NCBI GenBank assembly: GCA_965197825.1
Contig: CBDANW010000002.1
Location: 1 to 64,000, forward strand
Direction of reading: 5' to 3'
DNA length: 64,000 nt
DNA from: CBDANW01 sp965197825
GTDB taxonomy: Bacteria; Acidobacteriota; Vicinamibacteria; Marinacidobacterales; DATDRI01
Shown: positions 29,170 through 38,473 of the stretch, in pieces
How the letters are laid out: each line of letters opens with the position of its first letter
Numbering within the stretch: position 1 is the first letter of the stretch
Made by a program: the position numbers and the translations under genes
The notes under the pieces: generated by a model
What the model was told of the DNA's origin: nothing
Databases searched by the model: none
What the model saw: only the letters and a program-made list of their open reading frames with translations

Positions 29170-30570
29170 GGTGATGTCTTAAGATTCCTGTCAAAGAAAA
29201 ACGATGTATGGTTCCCCAAGCTCAAAACCCGTCCCCGTCATGGGGACAGAAAAGGAGAACCATACATCATGGGAAAGGTACTACCGAGTCAGCGATTACT
29301 CAAGCAGTTCGAGGAACAACTGGTATTTGGGGAGATGAATCTCTCGGAGATCGTCCGGTCGGGAGCTCAGATGATGCTTCAATATGCGTTGGAGCGCGAG
29401 GTGACGGAGGCGTTGGGTCGAAACTACTATGAGAACGCTCCGGCAACGACGAAGGAGAAGGGACGACGCAACGGGTATGAGTCGCATCGGGTCCTCACGG
29501 GCGAGGGAGCGGTAACGGTGCAAGTGCCGCGGGTACGAGAAACAGAGAAGGTGTTTCAGTCAAAGATTCTCGACGCCTACGTGAGCCGGACCGAGAAACT
29601 CGATGAACTGATCGCGCGGATGTACGTCCACGGGATGTCGACGCGTGACATTGAGGCGACGTTCGCGGACGTGCTGAGCGGCACGGGTGTCTCGAAGTCG
29701 GTGGTGAGCCGGGTCACACGGTGTCTGTCGGAGGATTTCGAGGCGTTTCGAAAACGGGATCTCTCGAACGAGAAGCTGTTGTATCTCGAGCTCGACGGCA
29801 CGTACCTGCGCTACCACCAAGGAGCGGAGAGAAAAGAGCCCATCCTCGTTGCGACCGGCTATCGCGCTGATGGGACGCGAGTTCTTCTTCATATCGGTGT
29901 CGGCAACCGAGAATCCTACGAGAACTGGAAGGGGTTCTTGCAGGAGATGGTGGCCCGAGGAATGAGGGAGCCGTTGCTCATCGTGACGGACGGGAATCCT
30001 GGAGTGCTCAAAGCGATCGCAGAGGTCTTCCCTCGAAGCCTCAAGCAACGTTGCCAGAAGCACCGCCTCGAGAACATCCTGGGCAAGGCTCCGAAGGAAG
30101 TGCGCGACGAACTCAAGGCGGCCATCCTTGAGTCGTTCCATGCGAACAGCTACGAGCAAGGGCTGAAGAAGGGTCGGGAGGTGATCGCTCGGTACCGTCA
30201 ACGATTCCCGAGCGCGATGAAGTGCATGGAAGAGACCCTCGAAGCGTGTCTTCAGGCGCTACGCCTTCCTGCGGCGCATCACAAAAGGCTTCGCACGTCG
30301 AATCTACTTGAGCGCACGTTCGGAGAGCACAAACGTCGCACAAAGGTCATTCCTCACTTCTTCACCGAGGAGGCCGCGATGAAACTCTCGTTCGCTGTGC
30401 TCTTGGCCGTCGCAAACAAATGGCGCGGCGTGAGGATGGATGTCTTCGCCGCTAGGAAAGTCGAGGAGCTTCGCAACGAGCTTCTCCCGCAAGGCACGTC
30501 GGAGGAATCAGCAGCTTAACCGAGCGCGGGGAACCGTACGGAGATTTGACAGGAAAATTAAGACTTGACC
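29170..30570 (+). mobile_element. IS256-A copy 4 (complete, no target duplication)
   Basis: 1401 bp. Flanks CTCACGGG and AAGTGTTG do not match. Its 5' half carries the copy-1 markers (GGTAACGG, Met in LQEMVARG) and its 3' half the Arg marker of copies 2 and 6 (LRLPAAHH). This indicates a crossover between two copies at about 29.95-30.26 kb. Confidence 0.93.
29269..30519 (+). CDS. IS256-family transposase, copy 4
   Basis: 416 aa, intact DDE residues, mosaic of the two variant types. Private Ile in the leader is outside the protein frame. Confidence 0.94.
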   Translation: MGKVLPSQRLLKQFEEQLVFGEMNLSEIVRSGAQMMLQYALEREVTEALGRNYYENAPATTKEKGRRNGYESHRVLTGEGAVTVQVPRVRETEKVFQSKILDAYVSRTEKLDELIARMYVHGMSTRDIEATFADVLSGTGVSKSVVSRVTRCLSEDFEAFRKRDLSNEKLLYLELDGTYLRYHQGAERKEPILVATGYRADGTRVLLHIGVGNRESYENWKGFLQEMVARGMREPLLIVTDGNPGVLKAIAEVFPRSLKQRCQKHRLENILGKAPKEVRDELKAAILESFHANSYEQGLKKGREVIARYRQRFPSAMKCMEETLEACLQALRLPAAHHKRLRTSNLLERTFGEHKRRTKVIPHFFTEEAAMKLSFAVLLAVANKWRGVRMDVFAARKVEELRNELLPQGTSEESAA

Positions 30571-30684
30571 AAGTGTTGGCGGCCAGCCCCTAACCGGTCT
30601 GCGTGCTAGAGTTTGAACCAGAATTCCGAAGACACAGTTCTCTCATCGTCAGGGCCGAGCCAAAGTGAAGAATCGCAGATGTCT
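30571..30684 (+). repeat. End of the 125/243-bp MITE family
   Basis: AAGTGTTGGCGGCC through GTGCTAGAGTTTGAACC to a diverged tail. It begins exactly at the IS256-A end, so its own terminus is missing. Confidence 0.65.
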
Positions 30685-30832
30685 CAATCCCGCATGTCCG
30701 TTGCGGGGCAAAGTCAGTTCCGGAAACATCGTTCGCCACGGATTCTACCGAACCAGGTCCGGGAAACGCCGTCGATACCGGTGCGGCGAGTGCGGAAAGA
30801 CGTTCTCCTGACGAAAGGCACGCCCTACTACC
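30685..30832 (+). pseudogene. Zinc-ribbon N-terminus of a transposase
   Basis: Frame reads IVRHGFYRTRSGKRRRYRCG, then ECGKTFS and a TGA. This is the CPxC...CxxCGKTF zinc ribbon that opens IS1/IS1595-like transposases. Stopped by a TGA and cut by an rve-IS terminus at 30833. Confidence 0.65.
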
Positions 30833-30886
30833 GCGTCCTGTGCCAAAACTCGGCCCTTTTGAAATAGACCATAAATCAGCAGCTTA

Positions 30887-31031
30887 CGGGGAGTGTCCAT
30901 GAGGATTCGGTATAGAGGAAAACGTCATCCGTTTCCGTGGGGCGTCTATTCGGCGGACTGAGCTCCTTGTCCGGGTCCATCATGAACTGCTCGGCTCGCT
31001 CTTGAGTGTTGGTTTCTCGTTCCTCGGCCAT
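30887..31031 (-). pseudogene. Short acidic protein, 3'-truncated by an rve-IS arm
   Basis: From ATG 31031: MAEERETNTQERAEQFMMDP and on, about 48 codons with natural composition, ending at the repeat arm 30833-30886. Not recognised. Confidence 0.35.
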
Positions 31032-31117
31032 ACTCAGTGTTCTAGCGTCTTCGCATTGTCTGGGCTATCCGAGCAAGGTAAAAGGTAAGATAGGCCGCTC
31101 GCCCTAGGAACAACCCT

Positions 31118-31627
31118 TTGGCGACGCGGAGAGTTCGGCACGGTCACGGGCTCGTCGCTCAGAACAAGCGGGCAACGTTGCTTCGCTTCAGACTCTCGGC
31201 AGTGGATGAGTGGGTGAAGCGGTGGAAGCGATTCAGAGACTCACCATCTCATAAGGATGAAAGGAAGCGCGGCCGAGAAGAGGCTCCAGCAGGAATGACT
31301 GAGAACAGGAAATATCCGTTGGGTGCTGAAGCCGCGCTCCGGGAAGGACAGGTTCTGACCGGTCCGCTGTTCAGCGAGCCGATGCAGGTGGAGACTGTTC
31401 GTTCAAACGGGCCCGATGTCTGGGTCGCGGGTCTCGTCGGCCAGCAGTCGGAGCAGTTCCGTCGGGTCACGCTCACGTCCGATGACATTTCCAACTTGGC
31501 CATCGCCGATGCTGCTCTTTCCTATGAGGGCGACGGGCGGCTTCTGCGCATCGGTCTACAGGCCTATTCGCTCGGCATCGCCTATGAGTTCGACCCGTAC
31601 TTTGGGCTTTCCATCTCTCGCGTGGAC
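31118..31627 (+). pseudogene. SNF2/RapA-type helicase N-terminus (DISARM DrmD-like) after a helix-turn-helix scrap
   Basis: From ATG 31295 the frame has REGQVLTGPLFSEPMQVETV, FRRVTLTSDDI, GDGRLLRIGLQAYSLGIAYE and FDPYFGLSISRVDP. This is the accessory N-terminal region of large SNF2 helicases found in defence islands, including DrmD of DISARM. The next residues should be PHQLEAVYDY and the helicase core, but an rve-IS arm starts right after ISRVDP at 31628. Upstream in the same frame, 31180-31245 (LLRFRLSAVDEWVKRWKRF) resembles the end of an excisionase-like helix-turn-helix protein. Confidence 0.7.
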
Positions 31628-31882
31628 CCCGTCCTGTGCCAAAACTCGGCCCTTTTGAAATAGACCATAAATCAGCGGCTTAGTGTCTGTGTTTGCGACC
31701 GGGCCAAGGGCCGTGGGCTTTACAATCGTCTTGGGCGGGCGGGTCGTCACCATGCAGATGACCACCTCGTCCTGTGCCAAAACTTGATCCACTGGCAACG
31801 TTACAAATCGGCATCTGAGCGACGCCACTTCCGGGACATCGCCCTGGTGAGAACTACTTCCGGCTGCTCGTGACACTTCCCT
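31628..31882 (+). repeat. rve-IS left arm and variant terminus
   Basis: 31628-31760 is the left arm of the rve-IS up to GTCGTCACCATGCAG. A second terminus of the variant type (CGTCCTGTGCCAAAACTTG) starts at 31768 and matches, inverted, the one near 7955. Confidence 0.7.
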
Positions 31883-32521
31883 TCAATGGACGGTGGGTTT
31901 GCCCACGGCGATAGTGGAAAGGGTCTGTTGGCGGGCGCGCTTGCAGGCAAGCATTACTGCGTGCAGTTCTTTCTCTGCGATGTGTGAGAGCTCCCCAACG
32001 TCCTTGAGAATTCCCCTAAGGTCCCTCTCTGACGCCGACTCTCTCTCCAGGAGATCGATGATAACGCGGGTCATGGCATAGATCTTGCCGAGGTTGTCCA
32101 GAGCCTCGTTGGCCCGTTCGGGCAGATCCATGAGCTCCACGTCGCCGAACAGTCCGTCGATGAAGCCTTCAAGCTCCTCGGTGCGGGTCCGGCACAAGCG
32201 GCGAATGTCATCCGTATCCGGCTTAGCCTCCATCCGTGTCAAACGGAATGGCTTGGTTGCCGATTGATGCCTTGCCAGTTCGTTCCAAAGCCCCATCAGG
32301 GACTCGAATAGCTCACTGGCTGCGCCGACATTGTCGAACCCCGGCAACTCACCTTCCCAACAGCTCTCTATAGCTCGGAGTGGCGATGCGTCGAGCCTGG
32401 GCGTCGCGATGTTGCCGAGGAGTCGTGTGCGGATGACATGGAATGACGTCGGGCACGCATAACGTTCCAATAGAGCGCGAACGGCCTTGTCGCCAGCGTA
32501 TCGGAGGGAACGTTTCTTCAT
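31883..32521 (-). CDS. Uncharacterised helical protein
   Basis: 212 aa from ATG 32521 (MKKRSLRYAGDKAVRALLER). Blocks that look conserved are RTRLLGNIATPRLDASPL, SLMGLWNELARHQ, GFIDGLFGD and DLPERANEALDNL; the C-terminus ends GKPTVH. Mostly alpha-helical, no membrane segment. I do not recognise a named family; I believe similar proteins occur in island DNA. The frame is intact. Confidence 0.6.
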   Translation of the reverse strand: MKKRSLRYAGDKAVRALLERYACPTSFHVIRTRLLGNIATPRLDASPLRAIESCWEGELPGFDNVGAASELFESLMGLWNELARHQSATKPFRLTRMEAKPDTDDIRRLCRTRTEELEGFIDGLFGDVELMDLPERANEALDNLGKIYAMTRVIIDLLERESASERDLRGILKDVGELSHIAEKELHAVMLACKRARQQTLSTIAVGKPTVH

Positions 32522-33364
32522 GCTCGATCCAATATTCTCACGATTGACCTGCTTGACCAATCCGCTCCCTGGATGAAGTGATTGTCCATCAGTAAATTCC
32601 CGGCATCTTTGGATTGGCCGCGACTACGGTTCGCAGCGTCTCGATCACCGTCGCGTCCCGCGACGATAGCAGTCCGTTGGTCACGCTGGATCCGAAGATA
32701 ACACCCTCGGGCCAGACGATTGTAAAGCCCACGGCCCTTGGCACCATCGCAAAACACAGACGCTAAGCTGCTGATTTATCGGCTATTTCAAGAGGGCCGA
32801 GTTTTGGCACAGGACGGGACCCTGCTGCACACAACTCCTTCGTCGACAAGGAAGGCAGGGGTGAGATGACAAACTCACCCATGACTCTGCAGGACCTGAG
32901 ACGAAGGATATACGTCAAGGCGAAGGCCGAAACGTCTTGGCGCTTTTGCAGCGCCAAGGCTTCAGCTGGAAGCGATGGAGTCGACGGTGGATCTACGAAA
33001 CTCTCGGACTCTTTAGCGATTATCGGGTCCGTTATCTCGCGTCCTCGTCGACAGTGGCCCCAGCAGGATAGGTCACATAACCCTTGACCAGAAGTGTGCA
33101 GGAGCGCGTAGTGCGGGAAATCCGCATGCTGCGTGCGATGCGGCGGGGGCTGGAAACGGGGACATGGTAAGGACTGAGGCACCGGCACTTGGCGAAAGCC
33201 GCCGGCAACAGCTACTCCCCTTACCTATATCTACCGGGATAGCCGGCTACCACCCGTTCCACACCGTCGGCACGGCCTATGCCGAGACGTTGCAGCAACC
33301 GATTTCGAGAACGCCCCTAGGATTCGGGGTTTCGTTTCCGTTCGCGTTTTCGGACAGGACATGA
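32522..33364. other. Spacer with repeat pieces
   Basis: 32690-32816 is a right arm of the rve-IS (GGGCCAGACGATTGTAAAG to GGCACAGGACG). 33065-33165 is the second copy of the 100-bp repeat at 6152-6250. 33335-33362 is an IS end (TTCGCGTTTTCGGACAGGAC). No gene supported. Confidence 0.45.
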
Positions 33365-33856
33365 TCATAACATTTTTCGTACTTCCGGCTTCAATCGCTC
33401 GAAGTCCAACTCCGCATTGCTGAGGCCCGCCTTGATCAATTCCTCGACCTTCTTCGGGAGTAATCGAGCCCGGCTCTCGGTCTGTGGCAGAATGGCTTTC
33501 GCCAAGCTTGTCAGTGCTTTCCCAGAGAGCCTGTGCAAGTCATAGTGCCAGTTCTTGTTTGCGTGGTCGTCGGGCGATTCACCAGGAGTTTTTTTGCTCT
33601 CGATGCCGAGGCGGGTCAGTGTGTCGATGTCGATTAATGCGTAGTCAAGTTTGTCGATTTTCTCGCGTCCAGCTGCAAGAGCTGCTGAAACCCGCCCGAG
33701 ATTTTGTTGTGCGTCGTCCACATACCAGACCGAGAGCTTGTTATCCAGGGTGGAGAGATCCCCCAGAGGATCCGCGGGGACATCGTCCGAACCTAACCAG
33801 GTCGGCAATTCAGGCCGCCAGCGGTTCCTTCTTATCGCTCTCAGTAAGAACGGCAC
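33365..33856 (-). CDS. Third gene of an uncharacterised operon
   Basis: 163 aa from GTG 33856, which directly follows the TAG of the HEAT-repeat gene. Charged and helical, with KLSVWYVDDAQQNLGRV, KIDKLDYALIDIDTL and NWHYDLHRLSGKALTSLAKA. No family recognised. Its tight spacing suggests a role together with the two genes upstream. Confidence 0.6.
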   Translation of the reverse strand: MPFLLRAIRRNRWRPELPTWLGSDDVPADPLGDLSTLDNKLSVWYVDDAQQNLGRVSAALAAGREKIDKLDYALIDIDTLTRLGIESKKTPGESPDDHANKNWHYDLHRLSGKALTSLAKAILPQTESRARLLPKKVEELIKAGLSNAELDFERLKPEVRKML

Positions 33857-34744
33857 CTATGCGTCGCGTTGCTCTAGTTGTTGGAGCACGAGGGACATAT
33901 CTGCTTTGAGTTCAAGACACGACTCAGCCTCAATGGCGCTTTTCAGGGGTTCGATTGCTGTGGGATCATCCAACAAAGCTAGCCCCACCGAGGCACCGTC
34001 ACGGATCGCCGGGGAAGAATTCCGGAGACATTGAACTAACAGTTCCAGCCGTGAAAAACGAGCCACGTCGTCATCGACCTCGCCAAGGTATTTCAGTGCC
34101 TCTGCGCACACAAGGGTGCTGAATCGCCCAGAAGCGATCGTGCGCCCGATCGCATCGATGGCGCTCTCTCCGTACATTTTGACGAGAACATTCAGGGACT
34201 TGGAGAAGTCCGTTTCGACACCGTCCTGCAGATCTTCGCTCAGTGCTCTGGCAAATATAGAATCGGACTCGCGGCGCACAGCCTCGTCAGCCGACGGCTC
34301 TACGATTTGGTCGAAAGTAGCTTGTGCGGCAAACTTGGCCATTTCGGATGCGGTCCGCGCAAACTGACTAAAGTCGATCGCTCGATTAGTTGCATCGAAC
34401 CAAGTTTGCCGCGTTATTTCCAATTGGCTCAGTCGGGTTGGTTCAACACCAGCGTCCAAGCGACATAGCAAGGCTGCCAATCTTCTTGCAGACTCGCCCA
34501 CCTTCCCACCCAACATAGCAAACGCCTGTGGTTGTTCGTGAAACTCGGCGAATGAAGCAAGATAGTTTTCGTGAATGGCGGACGGCTGCTTGGCGACCTC
34601 GGCGCTTGATGCTCGAAGCCACTTCTGGAAAGCCCCCGTCTGCTTCCGCAAAACAATCGTTCTTTGGAGAGAACGAGTATCTGTATCGAAACGACGGTGA
34701 CTTTTGGCAAACGGGGCCTGCGATCTAGACCTTGTTTCGCGCAT
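33857..34744 (-). CDS. HEAT-repeat-like protein, second gene of the operon
   Basis: 295 aa from ATG 34744. The C-terminal ~100 residues (FSRLELLVQCLRNSSPAIRD, DPTAIEPLKSAIEAE) are HEAT-like repeats; the N-terminal half is helical without a known motif. A longer upstream frame exists but is Ser/Arg-rich and overlaps the first gene, so it is a shadow. Likely protein-binding scaffold. Followed without gap by the third gene. Confidence 0.65.
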   Translation of the reverse strand: MRETRSRSQAPFAKSHRRFDTDTRSLQRTIVLRKQTGAFQKWLRASSAEVAKQPSAIHENYLASFAEFHEQPQAFAMLGGKVGESARRLAALLCRLDAGVEPTRLSQLEITRQTWFDATNRAIDFSQFARTASEMAKFAAQATFDQIVEPSADEAVRRESDSIFARALSEDLQDGVETDFSKSLNVLVKMYGESAIDAIGRTIASGRFSTLVCAEALKYLGEVDDDVARFSRLELLVQCLRNSSPAIRDGASVGLALLDDPTAIEPLKSAIEAESCLELKADMSLVLQQLEQRDA

Positions 34745-34832
34745 AAGGACACCGGGATTTCCAAACGCCGCTATGTGCGGGTACTGAAACAGGTGGAGGG
34801 CGCTTTGCTTCGGTGCTTGAGAAGACACGCTA

Positions 34833-35516
34833 CTAGTTCTCCTCGATGAAGTCGACCACTCTCGATAAGAAAGTCGTGAGGTTGTCGACACTTTCGTGCG
34901 TCGCACGTTGTCGTGCGTCGAAGGTGCCTCGGAGCCGTACGAAGACCGCGTTATTGTGGAGCAGGGAGCGTTCAAACGAGACTGTGACGCCGCCATCGAT
35001 CAAAGGATCTTGCAATTGTAGACTGATGGCGGCACCATTGACGATTCCCAGCGAGTCGCAGGCGGTAACGCCAAATTTCTCTTCAATGGTGAAGGCCGGG
35101 TGGACTTGGTAGTGAATGAGGAGCGTGACTTCGCGTTTTACCACCTCGACAGGAGTGATTTCCTTTCCTACGGTTTCCTCGATCGCCGACAACATCGTAC
35201 TTAGGTCTGTAATGGGGACGTTTCCCAGGAACATTGGAACACTAATTTCATAGCGTTGTACCGACACCTGCAGCTGCGCTGCATACTGCTGGGCTGCGTA
35301 CTGTAGAAAACCTATAGACAGCGACCATCCCGATGGTCCCGAATACGCGCCAACCTCCTGTATACCCTGTATACCGTCGAGAGACAACCCATATGGTTTC
35401 AGCGTCTTGAAGAGAGCGCTTTGAAGAGCGTGACTACTCTGAGATAGCTTGAAGATTGGTTCGTCGAAATACCCGGAGACTATGAGCTCTCTCTGCTTAT
35501 AAGCGTCGTCCGACAT
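34833..35516 (-). CDS. First gene of the uncharacterised operon
   Basis: 227 aa from ATG 35516, with AGAGGAGG upstream. Contains long beta-rich stretches (ITPVEVVKREVTLLIHYQVH, GGVTVSFERSLLHNNAVFV) and ends VDFIEEN. No family recognised. The gene set is bordered upstream by a scrambled IS256-B element and downstream by repeats, so it travels as a cassette. Confidence 0.65.
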   Translation of the reverse strand: MSDDAYKQRELIVSGYFDEPIFKLSQSSHALQSALFKTLKPYGLSLDGIQGIQEVGAYSGPSGWSLSIGFLQYAAQQYAAQLQVSVQRYEISVPMFLGNVPITDLSTMLSAIEETVGKEITPVEVVKREVTLLIHYQVHPAFTIEEKFGVTACDSLGIVNGAAISLQLQDPLIDGGVTVSFERSLLHNNAVFVRLRGTFDARQRATHESVDNLTTFLSRVVDFIEEN

Positions 35517-35576
35517 CAGTCCTCCTCTGTCAGTTAATCTTACACCACTTGGGACCTTCGCGATCGGCGGCGAAAG

Positions 35577-36395
35577 TGTGCCACTCTTAGTTGGAAATTG
35601 AAACGGCTCCAAACCTCGTGGTTTGATGATGTTGAAGGACAACGTCAAGCCGCAAGAGAAAGGAGCCGAGATGGGAAGTTTGCTACGAACGGTCAAGAAA
35701 TGCAAGAAGTCGCGTCGATTGGGTAAGGTCGAAGTCGTGGAGCGGGAGGCGTACGGGGGAGCTGGAGGTGGACTCGAAGGTTGAGATGATCCGGGCGTTG
35801 GTGCCGCTGGGCCTGATAGACGTGCACGAGTTGCTCGACGACGAAGTGAAAGCCTTGGCGGGCGAGCGATACGCTCGCAAGGGCGAGTTGGAGCGCGGTC
35901 GCCGTCACGGAACCAACCCAGGCACGGTGGGGCTGTCTGGCCAGCGGGTGCCGATCCGGGTTCCACGGGTACGCAGCGTCGAGGGCGGAGAGCTTCCGCT
36001 CCGCTCGTACGAGGCGCTGAGTCATGGGGGCGAGACGAGCGAGCTGCTGCTGAGACGAGTGCTGTACGGAATCTCCTGCCGCAACTATGAGTGCTGGGCC
36101 GTTCGTTCAAGACGACGAACTGCCTTGAGTATTGGTTCCGCTCTTCTAACTCACCGTGGAGTTGCTCGAGCGCAGTGAGGGCCTCTTCGTACTCCGACCT
36201 GTTGTAGGCCCACTGGAGCCGCTTGCGCCATGACGCCTGCTCGCCCTTGGACAGGTAGCTCACTACGTTTTCACGTTTGTGCCACTGGCAGCGTTGTATC
36301 AGGGCCCGCTTACGGAATGCCTTCTTGACTGCCGCTTGGAGACCCTTGCCGCCGTCGATGATCACCAGCAGACCCTGGGAGATATCGAGTCCCCG
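35577..36395 (+). pseudogene. IS256-B element, frameshifted and internally inverted
   Basis: Left end CTTAGTTGGAAATTGAAACG, then a transposase start (MGSLLRTVKKCKKSRRLGKV) that frameshifts near 35745; the frame resumes as VHELLDDEVKALAGERYARK. At about 36095 it joins, in inverted orientation, the middle of the same gene: minus strand 36395-36150 reads IIDGGKGLQAAVKKAFRKRA to LEERNQ. An inversion inside one element or between two copies. Confidence 0.85.
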
Positions 36396-36606
36396 TCCTG
36401 TGCCAAAACTCGGCCCTTTTGAAATAGGCCATAAATCAGCAGCTTAGTGTCTGTGTTTGCGACGGACCAAGGGCCGTAGGCTTTACAATCGTCTGGCCCG
36501 AGGGTGTTATCTTCAGATCCATGATGACGTACCACGTGCAATTCCTACTGCTCGTTCTAGCTGGCTGGGTCAACCGCCAGCAGCAGGATGTGATCGACTA
36601 CCTGCA
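36396..36606 (+). pseudogene. rve-IS left part, transposase N-terminus only
   Basis: Full left arm, then the first 27 codons of the transposase (MTYHVQFLLLVLAGWVNRQQ) cut at 36606 by an IS1-like piece. Confidence 0.8.
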
Positions 36607-36881
36607 AGGTAGCTTCGCCTTCCCGTCACCGTCGATGGCCAGAGCCGAGACCAGACCTCGATCGTAACGAAGACCCAACTCGGCGTCTTCTTGTTGCCCG
36701 TGAACGTGCGGATCTCGTCGGCTTGAAGCTCTTTGGCAGCGAAGCCAAGCGATCCTTCTGTGATTGAATCGACGACACACTTGGGCTGCCTTCTCGAGCC
36801 AGCGGGCGACGGTGTTCCAGGCAATCCCTTTGATCCGGGAAATCGCGGAAATGCTGACACCCTCGACTCTGAGAGCGATGA
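36607..36881 (-). pseudogene. IS1-family transposase fragment
   Basis: Minus strand reads RVEGVSISAISRIKGIAWNT (helix-turn-helix) and, after a frameshift, LQADEIRTFTGNKKTPSWVF then VTIEVWSRLW, the InsB catalytic region of IS1-like elements. Both ends missing. Confidence 0.75.
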
Positions 36882-38313
36882 CCCGTCCTGTGCCAAAACT
36901 CGGCCCTTTTGAAATAGGCCATAAATCAGCAACTTAGTGTCTGTGTTTGCGCCGGGGCCAAGGGCCGTGGGCTTTACAATCGTCTTGGGCGGGCGGGTCG
37001 TCACCATGCAGATGACCTCTTAGTCGAGAGCGAATATCGAAGCATGTTCCTGAAGCGGTTTCCACGCTACGCCGGTCGAGCCCGCCGAGTGGCTACCGTC
37101 GCCGGCGACCATCTACGCGGCACGGCAGTAGTAGTTGAGAATGCCCCCAAGTCGCTCTCGCGACACGATGGGGCCAGCGTCATTCGCGCTTGCCGGCAGA
37201 GGTGTGAGGAGCTCGTTGCCGAGACCTTGGTGGTTCCGTTCTGTGTGATAGTGCACTACGTATTCGGTTACCGCTGTGCGCAGGTGTCGCTCACTGAGAG
37301 GTACGAAGCGGTCGAGACACTCTCGACGTATGGAGAGAACGAATCTTTCCGCGTATGCGTTCAGATTCGGACTGTTCGCTGGAAGGCGGAGGGGCTTCAC
37401 GCCTGAATCTCTCAACAGCCCACGTACCGCCTCGGTGAATAGCGGGTCCCGGTCGTGGATGAGGTATCGCTTGCCAAGGAGGAAACCATCCCACATGTCC
37501 GTGAGGTTTCTTGCCACCTGCTTCATCCACTCCCCGTTGGGGTCCGACGTTATCCCACCGATGCACACGCAGCGAGTGGCGATATCGATGACAAACAGGA
37601 GATGGTAGCGGACGAGCCCGAACGGGTTCACAACCTCGACGGTGAACAGGTCTGTCGCAGCGATGGCGCCCCAATGAGCCTTGATGAAGGTGCTCCACGA
37701 CATGCTCTTGCCCCGCTCCGGCGCAGGAGCGATACCGTGCTCGGCGAGGAGCCTCTTGATGGTGTTGCGTCCGAGTTCATGTCCGAGGTTCTTGAGTGCG
37801 CCCCGCAGGCGCGTATATCCCCACGTCGGGTTCTCCCGCGCCACGCGCACAATGAGCTCACCGATGTCCTTCGCCGTCGGAGGTCGGCCTGGGCTCCGGT
37901 TCTTGCTGCCATCGTACTTGACTGCGATGAGGCAGCGGTACCAACGCAGAAGCGTAGCGGGTGTGGCAACCGACGCAATCTGGGCCAGCGCCTCGCGGCC
38001 CAAAGCCTGGGCCTTGACCGCGAGCCTGCGCCGATCGTCGTCCGAGAGCCTGAGACGCTTGCCCCGAAGCCCGGCTCGGAGCACACGGTTCTCCTCTTGC
38101 AGGTAGTCGATCACATCCTGCTGCTGGCGGTTGACCCAGCCAGCTAGAACGAGCAGTAGGAATTGCACGTGGTAGGTCATCATGGAGCTGAAGATAACAC
38201 CCTCGGGCCAGACGATTGTAAAGCCCACGGCCCTTGGCCCGGTCGCAAACACAGACACTAAGTTGCTGATTTATGGCCTATTTCAAAAGGGCCGAGTTTT
38301 GGCACAGGACGGG
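36882..38313 (-). mobile_element. rve-IS: full-length element with >100-bp terminal inverted repeats
   Basis: Left and right ends (CCCGTCCTGTGCCAAAACTC and inverse) stay nearly identical for over 100 bp, through GTGTCTGTGTTTGCG and GGGCTTTACAATCGTCT. One intact transposase gene lies inside. No clear target duplication (GCGATGA / GTCCATT). The likely parent of the 178- and 317-bp derivatives and of the 598-bp one at 51688. Confidence 0.85.
37113..38183 (-). CDS. DDE integrase-core (rve) transposase
   Basis: 356 aa from ATG 38183 (38180 also possible). N-terminal helix and helix-turn-helix (ATPATLLRWYRCLIAVKYDG), HTH_21-like linker (NPTWGYTRLRGALKNLGHEL), then the catalytic core: Asp in AATDLFTVEVV, Asp in LIHDRDPLF, Glu in NAYAERFVLSIRRECLD. 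Ends ILNYYCRAA. A group usually annotated only as integrase core domain protein, related to IS3/IS481. The start codon lies inside the right inverted repeat. Confidence 0.92.
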   Translation of the reverse strand: MMTYHVQFLLLVLAGWVNRQQQDVIDYLQEENRVLRAGLRGKRLRLSDDDRRRLAVKAQALGREALAQIASVATPATLLRWYRCLIAVKYDGSKNRSPGRPPTAKDIGELIVRVARENPTWGYTRLRGALKNLGHELGRNTIKRLLAEHGIAPAPERGKSMSWSTFIKAHWGAIAATDLFTVEVVNPFGLVRYHLLFVIDIATRCVCIGGITSDPNGEWMKQVARNLTDMWDGFLLGKRYLIHDRDPLFTEAVRGLLRDSGVKPLRLPANSPNLNAYAERFVLSIRRECLDRFVPLSERHLRTAVTEYVVHYHTERNHQGLGNELLTPLPASANDAGPIVSRERLGGILNYYCRAA

Positions 38314-38433
38314 GTCCATTGGTACAACACGCAACGACTCTTGGAGCCGATCGGAAATGTCTCCCCCGTCGAGTACGAGATGAACTACTATCGCTCGCAG
38401 GAAGGCTCGCTAGAGATGGCGAGACTCAACTAA
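38314..38433 (+). pseudogene. IS3-family transposase, C-terminal scrap
   Basis: VHWYNTQRLLEPIGNVSPVE and on to ARLN-stop, as at 9362-9449 but 11 codons longer. Cut by the rve-IS. Confidence 0.85.
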
Positions 38434-38473
38434 AACAGTCTCCGGAAAACCCGGGGCGGTTCAGCGGGTCAAG

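Noticed and set aside
33857..34996. Longer 379-codon version of the HEAT-repeat gene
   Set aside because: The extra N-terminal 84 codons are Ser/Arg-rich and antiparallel-frame overlap of the upstream gene; ATG 34744 gives natural composition.
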